Notes: generated from the letters alone by a model not told the origin. Shown: positions 1-7,712, counted from the first letter of the stretch. The stretch: 15,311 nt of DNA from Hyphomicrobiales bacterium (GCA_021775795.1 JAJFHB010000570.1:1-15311); one strand, 5' to 3'. Translations and numbers: made by a program.

Positions 1-835
1 CTTGCAGTAATGTGGCAACGCCAATTCTCAAAGGCTGGTGGTTCCCCGCCAAACGGACAGAGACAAGTTCGTGACCATCAAGCGTGATTGAACTGCGTGG
101 GCGAACATTGGCAATCGAAAAGCCGTAACCGCTGGCCACCATGGATCGTACAACTTCCTGATTGGACGATCGTGCATAAACATTCGCAACCTGGCCTTCG
201 TTCTGGAAAAGGGAAAAGAAATACTGCCGGCTGTAGGGCAGATCCAGCAGGATCATCGGCTGGCCCTCGAGCTCTGCGAGCTTGATCGACTTTCGCTTCG
301 CCAGAGGATGATCACACGCCAGAAGGATTTGCGCAGGCAGGCTGGCCAATGGCTCAAACTTCACATCGTCAGGAAAGTCCAGATCGTAGGATATCGCGGC
401 ATCGATTTCGACCCGGCGCAACGCAGAAAGCAACTGTTCGTGCGTACCTTCGGTAATCTCCAGATTGACACCGGTGTGTTTCCCGGTGAATGCGTGGCCC
501 AGTTCAGGTGTAATCATCGGCGCAAGCGTCACCATGCATCCAATCGCAAGACGCCCTCGAACTTCACTGCGCATCTCGCCGGCTAGAACGTGCAGCCCTT
601 CCGCCTGCCTGAGCAAAAGCCTGGCCTCGCGCTGCATCCGCCTCCCGGATGATGTCAGCGCCAGCCCCTGGGCGTGGTGCCGTACAAACAATTGAATCTG
701 CAACTCCCGTTCCAGGTGTGAGATCGCAGAAGAGATAGACGGTTGCGATATGTTGATACGTTCCGACGCCAGTTTGATGCTGCCTGTCTCGGCTGCAGCA
801 ACAAAGTATTGCAGGTGTTTGAGAGTGAATCGCAT
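1..835 (-). CDS. LysR-type transcriptional regulator (C-terminus beyond window)
   Basis: Reading the complement from the ATG at 833-835 gives an uninterrupted frame of about 278 codons that runs off the left edge of the window, so the C-terminus is missing. The first 60 or so residues form a classic LysR winged helix-turn-helix: an MRFTLKHLQYFVAAAETGSI opening, then NISQPSISSAISHLE at about 28-42 as the recognition region. A typical effector-binding domain follows, with an LAIGCMVTLAP stretch just before residue 100. LysR proteins usually run 290-310 residues, so only the last 20-30 are absent. It lies on the same strand as the flavin monooxygenase gene, about 106 bp after that gene's stop. 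Its target cannot be told from the window: it may act on genes to the left or on the monooxygenase. The family call is secure; the effector is unknown. Confidence 0.9.
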   Translation of the reverse strand, partial: MRFTLKHLQYFVAAAETGSIKLASERINISQPSISSAISHLERELQIQLFVRHHAQGLALTSSGRRMQREARLLLRQAEGLHVLAGEMRSEVRGRLAIGCMVTLAPMITPELGHAFTGKHTGVNLEITEGTHEQLLSALRRVEIDAAISYDLDFPDDVKFEPLASLPAQILLACDHPLAKRKSIKLAELEGQPMILLDLPYSRQYFFSLFQNEGQVANVYARSSNQEVVRSMVASGYGFSIANVRPRSSITLDGHELVSVRLAGNHQPLRIGVATLLQ

Positions 836-877
836 GACAATATCTTACACGGTCAGGCCACATCGCGAATGGGCCGC

Positions 878-912
878 ACTGCCACCGGTTGACCCGGCAA
901 TAAAATGGCAGT
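878..912. repeat. Imperfect inverted repeat between monooxygenase and LysR genes
   Basis: ACTGCCA at 878-884 pairs with TGGCAGT at 906-912, and an inner CCGG/CCGG pair lies at 885-888 and 894-897, leaving an unpaired stretch on the right arm. It sits in the 106-bp gap between the monooxygenase stop and the LysR start. No T-run follows on either strand, so it is a weak terminator at best. It could be an mRNA hairpin or part of a regulator site. Confidence 0.3.
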
Positions 913-941
913 TGCTCGATTCAATTGCCGCCAGCGGCCCG

Positions 942-2216
942 CTACGACCCTTCTGCTTCACTCTCTCCAGGGCCGCGATACTCCTGATACTTGCGTTGCG
1001 TGGAGATGTGATCGGCCACATGTTTGGCGTCATGCCAGACGCCCCAGATAAACGAAGAGCCCCGGCGCGATTGCCATGGCAGACCCAGAAAATAGACACC
1101 GGGCTCTGCTGAAACACCGCGCTGGTGCTGCGGCCTGCCGTTTTCATCGAACGCGTTCACATTCAACCAGCTGTAATCAACAGTGAAGCCTGTTGCCCAG
1201 ATAATCGAGGTAATGCCGACGTCTGCCAGGTCTAACTCAAGAATGGGATTGGTTGCACAGTCCGGATCCGGCTCAAGAGGACGGGCTTCAGGCTCTTCTG
1301 GAAGGTCGAGGCCGTTCCGGGCAATGTAGGCATCAGCTTCATCCAGCAACGACAGGTAGTTGGCATCCCCTCGTTCAATGTTGCCCAAAAGATCCGCTTC
1401 AAAACTCACTTTGCCGTCCTGATAAGACTTCGTCCGGCCAACGAGCTTCATTCCCTGCCCCGCAAGCCTCCTGAAATCAATCGTATGACCGCCATGGGCA
1501 CCGCTCACCGAGATCGTCACATGTTCCGTGCCCGGATCCAGGGCCTCGGCGTCCCATTTACCCAAAACCCCCAGCCACCAGACGAAATCGCGGCCACGAT
1601 AGGCGCGCGGCGGACGGTCATGCGGGCCGACCGACAGGTAAACACACTTTCCCGAACGCAGGAGTTCATCCGCAATCTGCACCCCTGATGACCCCGCCCC
1701 GACCACCAGAACCGCGCCTTGAGGTAACTGATCAGGATTGCGGTATTCATTGGAATGGATCTGTGTGACCTCGGCGCCTTCAGGCACAACGGGGGGGATA
1801 ACCGGGCGTTGGAACGGCCCTGTTGCCGCCACCACGCTGTTAGCCTCAATCACGCCTTCCGAGGTTTCGACCCGGAAGCCGGGCCGGTCAGAGTGCCTTT
1901 GCACATGCTTCACCTCCACGCCGCAGCGGATGGGGGCATTGATCTGTTCCGCATAAGCGACAAAATAGTCCGCAACCTTTTCCTTGCTAACAAAGGCATC
2001 GGGGTCGGCATCAGGAAACTCCATGCCCGGAAAGCGGTCGTGCCAGGCCGGACCGTTGGCAACCAGTGAGTCCCATCTTCCCGTACGCCAGCGCTCAGCA
2101 ATCCGATGCCGTTCCAGAACCAGGTGATGCACGCCGTTGTTGCTCAGGTGTTCGCTCATGGCGACGCCGGCCTGGCCGCCACCAACAACAAGCGTGTCGA
2201 CTTTCTCAATGGGCAT
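942..2216 (-). CDS. Flavin-dependent monooxygenase-like NAD(P)/FAD oxidoreductase (CzcO/FMO type)
   Basis: This 424-residue protein has two dinucleotide-binding folds. The FAD site GGGQAG lies at residues 12-17 right after the first beta strand. The NAD(P)H site VVGAGSSG lies at 171-178. An ATGP motif at 131-134 and an IIWATGF motif near the C-terminus are usual in this group. The segment TQIHSNEYRNP (151-161) matches the linker fingerprint of class B flavin monooxygenases, the group often annotated as CzcO or 'flavoprotein involved in K+ transport'. Members insert oxygen at a soft nucleophile (N or S) or act on ketones; the substrate here cannot be read from the sequence. The start is supported by an AAGGAAG ribosome site at 2222-2228. 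It is 320 bp downstream of the threonine-synthase-like gene on the same strand and may share its transcript or have its own promoter. It is about 424 residues, near the usual length for the group. Confidence 0.85.
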   Translation of the reverse strand: MPIEKVDTLVVGGGQAGVAMSEHLSNNGVHHLVLERHRIAERWRTGRWDSLVANGPAWHDRFPGMEFPDADPDAFVSKEKVADYFVAYAEQINAPIRCGVEVKHVQRHSDRPGFRVETSEGVIEANSVVAATGPFQRPVIPPVVPEGAEVTQIHSNEYRNPDQLPQGAVLVVGAGSSGVQIADELLRSGKCVYLSVGPHDRPPRAYRGRDFVWWLGVLGKWDAEALDPGTEHVTISVSGAHGGHTIDFRRLAGQGMKLVGRTKSYQDGKVSFEADLLGNIERGDANYLSLLDEADAYIARNGLDLPEEPEARPLEPDPDCATNPILELDLADVGITSIIWATGFTVDYSWLNVNAFDENGRPQHQRGVSAEPGVYFLGLPWQSRRGSSFIWGVWHDAKHVADHISTQRKYQEYRGPGESEAEGS

Positions 2217-2536
2217 TTCCGCTTCCTTTTATGGCATTCTGAGTTTCTCAACATGCGCAGCGAACTGCACCAACCGACGATCCACCGGAGTTTGCCAAAG
2301 AAATCTGAATTCCTAAAATATTAATTTTGAAGGCAGTGCATCGGAATTAGTGAACCAGGCTACTACCGCAATGTCATCGACAGCCAAGTGAAACCGCGGC
2401 GAAAACGTCGACCTGTCACCTGGAGACAACAGTGCTCAATTGCGGCTGTTTGAGTTCAACGAGAAGCGTTGCTTCAAACCGGCTTCTTCAGACAATTCTC
2501 TCTGTCAGGCCCTGGATCGCAACTCTTCTCCCCGCC
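2217..2536. other. 320-bp intergenic gap upstream of the monooxygenase gene
   Basis: No credible coding frame is visible. On the minus strand it contains the monooxygenase ribosome site (AAGGAAG, 2222-2228). An AT-rich tract at about 2310-2330 is the best place for a promoter of that gene, though no convincing -35/-10 pair could be fixed. A short inverted repeat, GAAGC-GTT-GCTTC, lies at 2463-2475 without a T-run. I see no strong terminator after the threonine-synthase-like gene. Confidence 0.5.
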
Positions 2537-3766
2537 TCAGAACTGGCTGTAGTCGATGGGCTGATGCCGGTCGAGATCCCGGGCTACGGGCGGCATCGGG
2601 TACTTGAGACCGGTGGCACAATTGTACAGCACCACCTGATCGTCAGTACTGACCTGCCCTGATGCGAGTGCCTGTTCGTACGCCGTAAAGGTTGCAGCCC
2701 CTTCGGGGCACAACAGAAATCCCTCTTCCCGAGAGACGCGATTGCGCGCTTCCTCGATTGCGTCATCGTCCACAGCAATGGCAAAGCCGCCACTCTCACG
2801 CACTGCCCGGATGATAAGGAAGTCACCAACGGCAACAGGAACCCTGATCCCTGCAGCGAATGTGTGGGCGTTTTCCCACAAAGGTGCATGTTCTTCACCC
2901 GCCTCCCAGGCCCGCACGATGGGTGCACAGCCTGTGGCCTGCACCGCAACCATTCGTGGCCGCTTTGAACCGATCCAGCCGATACGCTCAAGCTCGTCGA
3001 AAGCCTTCCACATGCCGATAAGGCCCGTGCCACCACCAGTCGGATAAAAGATCACATCAGGCACTTCCCATCCAAGTTGTTCGGCAAGCTCGATACCCAT
3101 CGTTTTCTTGCCTTCGATCCGGTAGGGCTCCTTCAGAGTAGACAGGTCAAACCACCCGGTGGCCTCCTTGCCCTCGCCTACAATCTTGCCGCAATCGTTG
3201 ATGAGGCCGTTGACCCGATAGACAGTCCCGCCCTGTAGCTCGATCTCACGGACGTTCACATCAGGTGTGTCCTCCGGGCAAAAGATGGTTGCCCGCATAC
3301 CGGCACGCGAGGCGTAGGCCGCCATTGCAGCACCCGCATTACCGTTCGTGGGCATGGCAAGGTGGTCGAGCCCCAGTTCCTTGGCCATAGACACCGCAAG
3401 TGCCAGGCCCCGCGCCTTGAACGAACCTGTTGGAAGCCGCCCTTCATCTTTCACGATCACCCGGTCGCGCTTCGCGCCCAGACGATTTAGCGGTACGAGC
3501 GGAGTGGTGACTTCACCAAGGTCAACGACATTTTCCGTACGCCGCACCGGCAGAAACTCGCGATAGCGCCAGAAACCTCCATCGCGTTGCGCAAGCATGT
3601 CCTTGTCGACAGACTTTGAGAGTGCCTCAAGGTCATAACGCACCAGCAGCGGCCTCCCCAAAGGCGAGAGACCGTGCAGCGTGTCCGGCTCGAACCGCTC
3701 ACCGCTCATTGAGCATTCAAGATGGCTGACGAAGGTGGGGAACTCCTGTCCCGAATTTATTGTCAT
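2537..3766 (-). CDS. Threonine-synthase-like PLP-dependent enzyme (fold type II)
   Basis: About 409 residues with the features of fold-type II PLP enzymes of the threonine synthase group. In numbering from the GTG at 3769, PTGSFKARG carries the Schiff-base lysine (Lys118), TNGNAGAA at 141-148 is the substrate/PLP loop, and PTGGGTG at 243-249 is the phosphate-binding glycine loop. The N-terminus has an LECS element (18-21) but no second CxxC pair, so the zinc-ribbon seen in many homologs is degenerate. Threonine synthase converts O-phosphohomoserine to threonine. Here the gene follows a LacI repressor by about 60 bp instead of lying with hom or thrB, so a catabolic or specialised substrate is likely. 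Methanogen cysteate synthase is a known threonine synthase relative, which makes a cysteate-related role conceivable but unproven. The ATG at 3766 was chosen over the GTG at 3769; neither has a strong ribosome site. Confidence 0.85.
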   Translation of the reverse strand: MTINSGQEFPTFVSHLECSMSGERFEPDTLHGLSPLGRPLLVRYDLEALSKSVDKDMLAQRDGGFWRYREFLPVRRTENVVDLGEVTTPLVPLNRLGAKRDRVIVKDEGRLPTGSFKARGLALAVSMAKELGLDHLAMPTNGNAGAAMAAYASRAGMRATIFCPEDTPDVNVREIELQGGTVYRVNGLINDCGKIVGEGKEATGWFDLSTLKEPYRIEGKKTMGIELAEQLGWEVPDVIFYPTGGGTGLIGMWKAFDELERIGWIGSKRPRMVAVQATGCAPIVRAWEAGEEHAPLWENAHTFAAGIRVPVAVGDFLIIRAVRESGGFAIAVDDDAIEEARNRVSREEGFLLCPEGAATFTAYEQALASGQVSTDDQVVLYNCATGLKYPMPPVARDLDRHQPIDYSQF

Positions 3767-3828
3767 CACAGTGGTATTCTCGGTTGCTAGTGTTCATGAA
3801 AAATTGCAATTGCCGGTGCTCTCCACCC

Positions 3829-4881
3829 TTAGTCTGGAGGCGGGCCGGTTGAGGCGCGCACAATCAGTTTCGTTTCAAGCGGCCGAGGTTCTGCGACTTC
3901 CTCACCGGTTAAGCGGGCAAGCAGATAGTGTGCTGCATTGCGGCCCATTTCAATGCGCGGCGTTTGCACTGTAGTCAAAGACGGCCTGAGTTGCGCCGCC
4001 AGCCACATATCATCAAAGCCGGCAATCGACATTTGCTCAGGCACGGGGAGCCCCATGTCATGGGCTTCGAAAATGGCGCCATAGGCAAGCGGCTCGGAAC
4101 CACAGATGAGTGCTGTTGGTGGATTATCGCGTGCCATCAGCAATCTAAAGGCATCACGGCCGGCTTCAGCCTCAAATGGTCGCTCAAAAACAAAATCCGG
4201 TTCAAGTTCCAGCCCTCGCGCCTGAAGCTCATTGCGAACACCTTCAAGGCGCGCAACAGCGCGATCGTTGGTCGCTGTTTGGCCGGAAAAGACCGCAAAC
4301 CGGCGATGGCCCAGATCACACAGGTAAGAGGCTAGATGCGTTGCCGCTGCGCAATTGTCAAAGCCTATGCAGGGGTGGCCACCAGATGCTTCTGATATCC
4401 ATGTCAGCACGTAAGGTGTGCCCGTGTTCGCAATAAGCCGGTATACGTCTGCCGCCCGGCCGTTACCAACAAGCAGCAGACCTTCAACGCCGCTTTCAAG
4501 AAGATTTCGGATGTGAAAACGCTCACGTTCGGGATCGTATCCTGACGCCGCAACAACCACGGTATACCCCGCGTCCGCCACCTCATTCTGGAAGGCTTCG
4601 AGCGCCCCCCCGAACAGTGCGCTGTCAAGCGACGGAAACACGGCACCGAGCATACGCGTGTGTCGCGAGGCAAGCGCCCGCGCGGCCCCATGAGGCACAT
4701 AGTTGAGTGTTTCGACAGCCTCCCGAATACGGGTGCGCTTTTCGGTTCGTACACTTTGCGGATTGTTGAGGCAGCGCGAAACTGTCGCCGGCGAAACACC
4801 CGCAGCAGCTGCGACGTCGTCGAGCGTCACTGCACCGGGGCGGACAGATTTGACAGCGCTTTCAGATCTACGGATGCTCAT
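3829..4881 (-). CDS. LacI-family transcriptional repressor
   Basis: A 350-residue protein of usual LacI-family length. The DNA-binding domain occupies about residues 18-65, with VTLDDVAAAAGVSPATVSRC as the helix-turn-helix and a hinge near AARALASRHT (66-75). A periplasmic-binding-protein-like sugar/effector domain follows, including the family-typical GFDD near the C-terminus. It is transcribed away from the HpsN-like gene, and their shared spacer contains a perfect LacI-type operator. A second near-perfect copy lies in codons 6-11 of this gene, suggesting autoregulation and repression by looping. The threonine-synthase-like gene begins about 60 bp after its stop on the same strand, so the two probably share a transcript. 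The effector is unknown; if the regulated genes act on a sulfonate, a C3 sulfonate such as dihydroxypropanesulfonate would be a candidate. An ATG at 4879-4881 gives about 17 residues before the HTH; the ribosome site is weak. Confidence 0.93.
   Translation of the reverse strand: MSIRRSESAVKSVRPGAVTLDDVAAAAGVSPATVSRCLNNPQSVRTEKRTRIREAVETLNYVPHGAARALASRHTRMLGAVFPSLDSALFGGALEAFQNEVADAGYTVVVAASGYDPERERFHIRNLLESGVEGLLLVGNGRAADVYRLIANTGTPYVLTWISEASGGHPCIGFDNCAAATHLASYLCDLGHRRFAVFSGQTATNDRAVARLEGVRNELQARGLELEPDFVFERPFEAEAGRDAFRLLMARDNPPTALICGSEPLAYGAIFEAHDMGLPVPEQMSIAGFDDMWLAAQLRPSLTTVQTPRIEMGRNAAHYLLARLTGEEVAEPRPLETKLIVRASTGPPPD
4850..4865. promoter_or_regulatory. Second LacI-type operator candidate inside the repressor gene
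   Basis: TTGACAGCGCTTTCAG matches the perfect operator at 4991-5006 at 14 of 16 positions. It overlaps codons 6-11 of the LacI-family gene. The two centres are 141 bp apart. A main operator plus an auxiliary one within the regulator is a known arrangement for LacI-family repression loops. Function is inferred from the match and the location. Confidence 0.55.
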
Positions 4882-4957
4882 GCCAGAACACTTCTACTCT
4901 GTTGCGCCAACGATTATCCACCATCTTGCGCCCAGCGTGAAAATTTCAGTTGTATTG

Positions 4958-4987
4958 TTGACTCTGTTATCGCGAGCATGCTTTCAT
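4958..4987 (+). promoter_or_regulatory. Candidate promoter of the HpsN-like operon
   Basis: TTGACT at 4958-4963 matches the -35 consensus at five of six bases. TTTCAT at 4982-4987, after an 18-bp spacer, is a weak -10 match (four of six). The downstream LacI-type palindrome at 4991-5006 would then cover the start site, which suits repression. The -10 assignment is uncertain. Confidence 0.4.
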
Positions 4988-4990
4988 TTT

Positions 4991-5006
4991 TTGAAAGCGC
5001 TTTCAA
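4991..5006. promoter_or_regulatory. LacI-family operator (perfect 16-bp palindrome)
   Basis: TTGAAAGCGCTTTCAA is a perfect inverted repeat with the central CG step typical of LacI-family operators. It lies in the spacer between the LacI-type gene and the HpsN-like gene, 34 bp before the latter's start. An extra half site, GCTTTCA at 4980-4986, forms a second spaced inverted repeat with the left arm of the palindrome. It is very likely bound by the adjacent repressor. Confidence 0.85.
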
Positions 5007-5040
5007 GACGAAATTTCTGATCAGACATACGGGGTGAGAC

Positions 5041-6357
5041 GTGGCGGAGGAATATCTTAAGAAGGCAACGAAAGCACCCGCGGCAGCCGATGACGGGATC
5101 CGCACGAAGGTCGCAGGGCTGCTTGCAGAACTGGAGCGCGGTGGCGAAGACGCGGCGCGCAGCATTGCATCCCGGCTTGATGGCTGGGAAGGCGACATTG
5201 TCGTTCCCGGAGAATGGTTCGACGACGCGGACGTGAGCCTTTCAGAAACCGTGAAAGACGATTTGCGTTTCGCTCATGCACGGGTGCGTGACTTTGCGGA
5301 ACGCCAACGAGATTCTCAGCAGGAATTCGAAGTTGAGTTGATCAAGGGCCTGCATACCGGTCAGCGGCTTGTTCCTGTGCAGACCGCAGGTTGCTACGTG
5401 CCCGGCGGCCGCTACGCACATGCGGCTTCCGCCATAATGAGCGTGTGCACCGCACGTGTTGCCCGCGTCGACAATATTATTGCCGCCTCTCCTGCCAAAG
5501 GCGATTCCCGCATCCATCCGGCAATCCTTTATGCCTTGAAACTGTCGGGCGCTGATCAGGTTCTTGCCCTTGGCGGTGTGCAGGGTGTTGCATCACTTGC
5601 ACACGGCTATTTCAGTGGCCATGCAGCTGACGTCATCGTCGGCCCTGGCAACGCCTACGTGGCAGAAGCCAAAAGACTACTCTTCGGCAAGGTCGGGATT
5701 GACGTTATCGCCGGACCAACAGAATCGATGATCGCAGCCGATGACAGCGCAGATGCAAAAGTGGTCGCCGCAGACCTTCTCGGCCAGGCCGAGCATGGAC
5801 CGGATTCACCGGTCTGGCTTGTCACCACCTCGCGCGCTCTTGGCGAGGCTGTGATTGAGCTGATGCCCGGCCTTGCTGAAAAGCTGCCTCCCCTTGCCCG
5901 CGCTTCAGCAAAAATGGCCTGGGCGGATTTCGGCGAAGTTGTTCTGACATCAACGCGCGAAGAAATGTGCGCCGTGTGTGACCGCTACGCACCTGAACAT
6001 CTGCAGGTGCAGGCACGTGACCTCGATTGGTGGCTTGGAAATCTTCGCAACTACGGATCGCTTTTTCTCGGAGAAGAAACCACAGTCGCTTTCGGTGACA
6101 AATGTTCAGGCCCCAACCACATCCTGCCAACCAGGGGCGCAGGTCGTTATTCAGGCGGCCTGAATGTCGGCAAGTTTGTGAAGGTGCTTACCTATCAACG
6201 CATGACGCGCGAAGCGACGCGCAACATAGCACCGGTGGCGGCGCGCATATCAAGGCTTGAAGGCATGGAGGGTCATGCCCTCACGAGTGATGTCAGGCTG
6301 GCGAAATACTTCCCCGGTGACGATTTCATGCTGAAACCTGATGAAGGAACTTCGTGA
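5041..6357 (+). CDS. hpsN: HpsN-like sulfopropanediol 3-dehydrogenase (histidinol dehydrogenase family)
   Basis: This 438-residue protein belongs to the histidinol dehydrogenase family, which oxidises an alcohol to a carboxylate in two NAD+-dependent steps. The zinc ligands match HisD: Gln249 and His252 in GQAEHGPDS, Asp353 in FGDKCSGPNH and His412 in EGMEGHA. The catalytic pair is Glu319-His320 in YAPEHL. GPGNAYV (201-207) is the NAD-site loop. The stretch after ILPTRGAGRYSGGL resembles HpsN-type dehydrogenases acting on (R)-2,3-dihydroxypropane-1-sulfonate more than biosynthetic HisD, and no other histidine genes are near. HpsN yields (R)-sulfolactate. The exact substrate is an inference, as this family has several uncharacterised paralogs. 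The GTG start at 5041 has a GGGGTGAG ribosome site at 5031-5038. It overlaps the next gene, so they form one operon, probably repressed by the divergent LacI protein. Confidence 0.8.
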   Translation: MAEEYLKKATKAPAAADDGIRTKVAGLLAELERGGEDAARSIASRLDGWEGDIVVPGEWFDDADVSLSETVKDDLRFAHARVRDFAERQRDSQQEFEVELIKGLHTGQRLVPVQTAGCYVPGGRYAHAASAIMSVCTARVARVDNIIAASPAKGDSRIHPAILYALKLSGADQVLALGGVQGVASLAHGYFSGHAADVIVGPGNAYVAEAKRLLFGKVGIDVIAGPTESMIAADDSADAKVVAADLLGQAEHGPDSPVWLVTTSRALGEAVIELMPGLAEKLPPLARASAKMAWADFGEVVLTSTREEMCAVCDRYAPEHLQVQARDLDWWLGNLRNYGSLFLGEETTVAFGDKCSGPNHILPTRGAGRYSGGLNVGKFVKVLTYQRMTREATRNIAPVAARISRLEGMEGHALTSDVRLAKYFPGDDFMLKPDEGTS

Positions 6358-7586
6358 TGGATGCATCCGCCACACCTCCTGACAACAGGTCACGGTTTGC
6401 CGGTGACCTGAGTGCGCCTGAACCGATCCCGGAAGCCGGCATTGATGTCGCTGTGGGCCTCATGCGCGATGGCAGATTGTTCCGCTCTGGGGAAGACCGC
6501 AACAGTTTGCCTGAAGCAGCCGTGCTCGAAGAAGAGTTTGCCGCCTACATGGGCATGAAATACTGCGTCGGCGTCAATTCCTGCGGTTGCTCGCTGTTTG
6601 TGGCGTTGAAGGCAGCAGGCGTCGAACATGGCGATAAAATACTGATCAACGCCTTCACTCTTGCCCCGGTACCGGGCGCTGTTGCCCATGCTGGTGGGGA
6701 AGCTGTTCTCGTCGACATTACCGAACGTTTTGTCATCGATGTTGATGATCTCGACCGCAAGGCTGCTGCCAGCGGTGCGCGTTATCTGCTGCTCTCCTAC
6801 ATGCGCGGCCATATTCCCGATATGGATGCGGTGATGGAAGTATGCCGGCGCCACAAACTCATCGTTATTGAGGATTGCGCCCATACCATGGGTGGCAGCT
6901 GGAACGGGCATCTCACCGGAACATTCGGTGATGTCGGATGTTTTTCATGCCAGACCTTCAAGCACGTAAATTCTGGTGAGGGCGGCCTCATCGTTACAAA
7001 CAACGAAGATATCGCCGCCCGCATGGTGCTGCTGTCGGGCAGCTACATGCTTTATGCCCAGCATCGCGCTCGCCCCGGTCTTGAAGTGTTTGAACGGCAC
7101 AAATACGACACGCCGAATTGCTCCATGCGAATGTCTAACCTGGTCGCCGCGATCCTGCGCCCACAGATCAAGCTCATCGATGAGCGGGCGCAGAAGTGGC
7201 GTGAAATCTACACCCTGTTCTCACAACACATGAGCGATGTCCGCCACATTCAAATGCCGGAGCGACCCGAGCGTGAAGGGTTCGTACCAAGCTCACTGCA
7301 GTTTATGCTTACCGGTCTTAACGAAGAGCAGATCGAGAAATTTCTGGCCACAGCCGATGAAAACGGTGTCCACGTCAAGTGGTTCGGAGTGAAGGATCCG
7401 GTGGGCTTCACCAGCCGGCACGAGCATTGGCGCTACCTGGGAGAGGCCGGCGAGGTACCGCACGCCGACCGCATTCTGCGCGGACTGTGTGACATCAGAT
7501 TGCCGCTCTGGCTGACACCGGATGATTGCGAAACCGTGTCTCGGGTGTTGAAGGAAGCAGTCACAGAAGCCGTTGAGCCCAGCTAG
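6357..7586 (+). CDS. DegT/DnrJ/EryC1/StrS-family PLP aminotransferase
   Basis: About 409 residues, fold-type I PLP enzyme. In numbering from the GTG at 6354, EDCAHTMGG (173-181) carries the aspartate that pairs with the PLP pyridine nitrogen. FSCQTFKHVNSGEGG (197-211) carries the Schiff-base lysine, Lys203, and the GEGG loop. The N-terminal part has the RDGRLFRSG and GVNSCGCSLFVAL elements usual in the family. Most members aminate keto-sugars for surface polysaccharides or antibiotics, but here no sugar-nucleotide genes are nearby and the gene is fused by overlap to an HpsN-like dehydrogenase gene. A role in aminating or deaminating a small sulfonate or other hydroxy-aldehyde is possible. The ATG at 6357 shares one base with the stop of the preceding gene; a GTG at 6354 is an alternative. 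AAGGAA upstream may serve as ribosome site. A hairpin follows about 70 bp downstream. Confidence 0.88.
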   Translation: MDASATPPDNRSRFAGDLSAPEPIPEAGIDVAVGLMRDGRLFRSGEDRNSLPEAAVLEEEFAAYMGMKYCVGVNSCGCSLFVALKAAGVEHGDKILINAFTLAPVPGAVAHAGGEAVLVDITERFVIDVDDLDRKAAASGARYLLLSYMRGHIPDMDAVMEVCRRHKLIVIEDCAHTMGGSWNGHLTGTFGDVGCFSCQTFKHVNSGEGGLIVTNNEDIAARMVLLSGSYMLYAQHRARPGLEVFERHKYDTPNCSMRMSNLVAAILRPQIKLIDERAQKWREIYTLFSQHMSDVRHIQMPERPEREGFVPSSLQFMLTGLNEEQIEKFLATADENGVHVKWFGVKDPVGFTSRHEHWRYLGEAGEVPHADRILRGLCDIRLPLWLTPDDCETVSRVLKEAVTEAVEPS

Positions 7587-7659
7587 GGCGCCCTCTCCGA
7601 TGCACACGGCAGCGGTGTGAGACATGTTTGTCGCTCTATTGGCGCATCCAGCAAAGACG

Positions 7660-7694
7660 CAACCGCCCGGCTAGAGGATCCAGCCGGGCGGTTG
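7660..7694. terminator. Bidirectional hairpin terminator between aminotransferase and xsc
   Basis: CAACCGCCCGGCT at 7660-7672 pairs perfectly with AGCCGGGCGGTTG at 7682-7694, a 13-bp GC-rich stem with a 9-base loop. It lies between two convergent genes, 73 bp after the aminotransferase stop and 18 bp after the xsc stop. The flanking T-runs are short (TTT on each side), so it is a strong hairpin with weak tails that probably serves both operons. Confidence 0.75.
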
Positions 7695-7712
7695 GTGTTT
7701 GAGATGCCGGGA

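Noticed and set aside
2463..2475. GAAGC-GTT-GCTTC inverted repeat after the threonine-synthase-like gene
   Set aside because: The stem is five bases long without a T-run, too weak for a terminator, and does not match the LacI-type operator.
5041..6357. Biosynthetic histidinol dehydrogenase (hisD)
   Set aside because: The family and zinc ligands fit, but there are no his genes nearby, the control is by a LacI repressor, and the region after ILPT looks like the HpsN type. HisD is still a fallback annotation.
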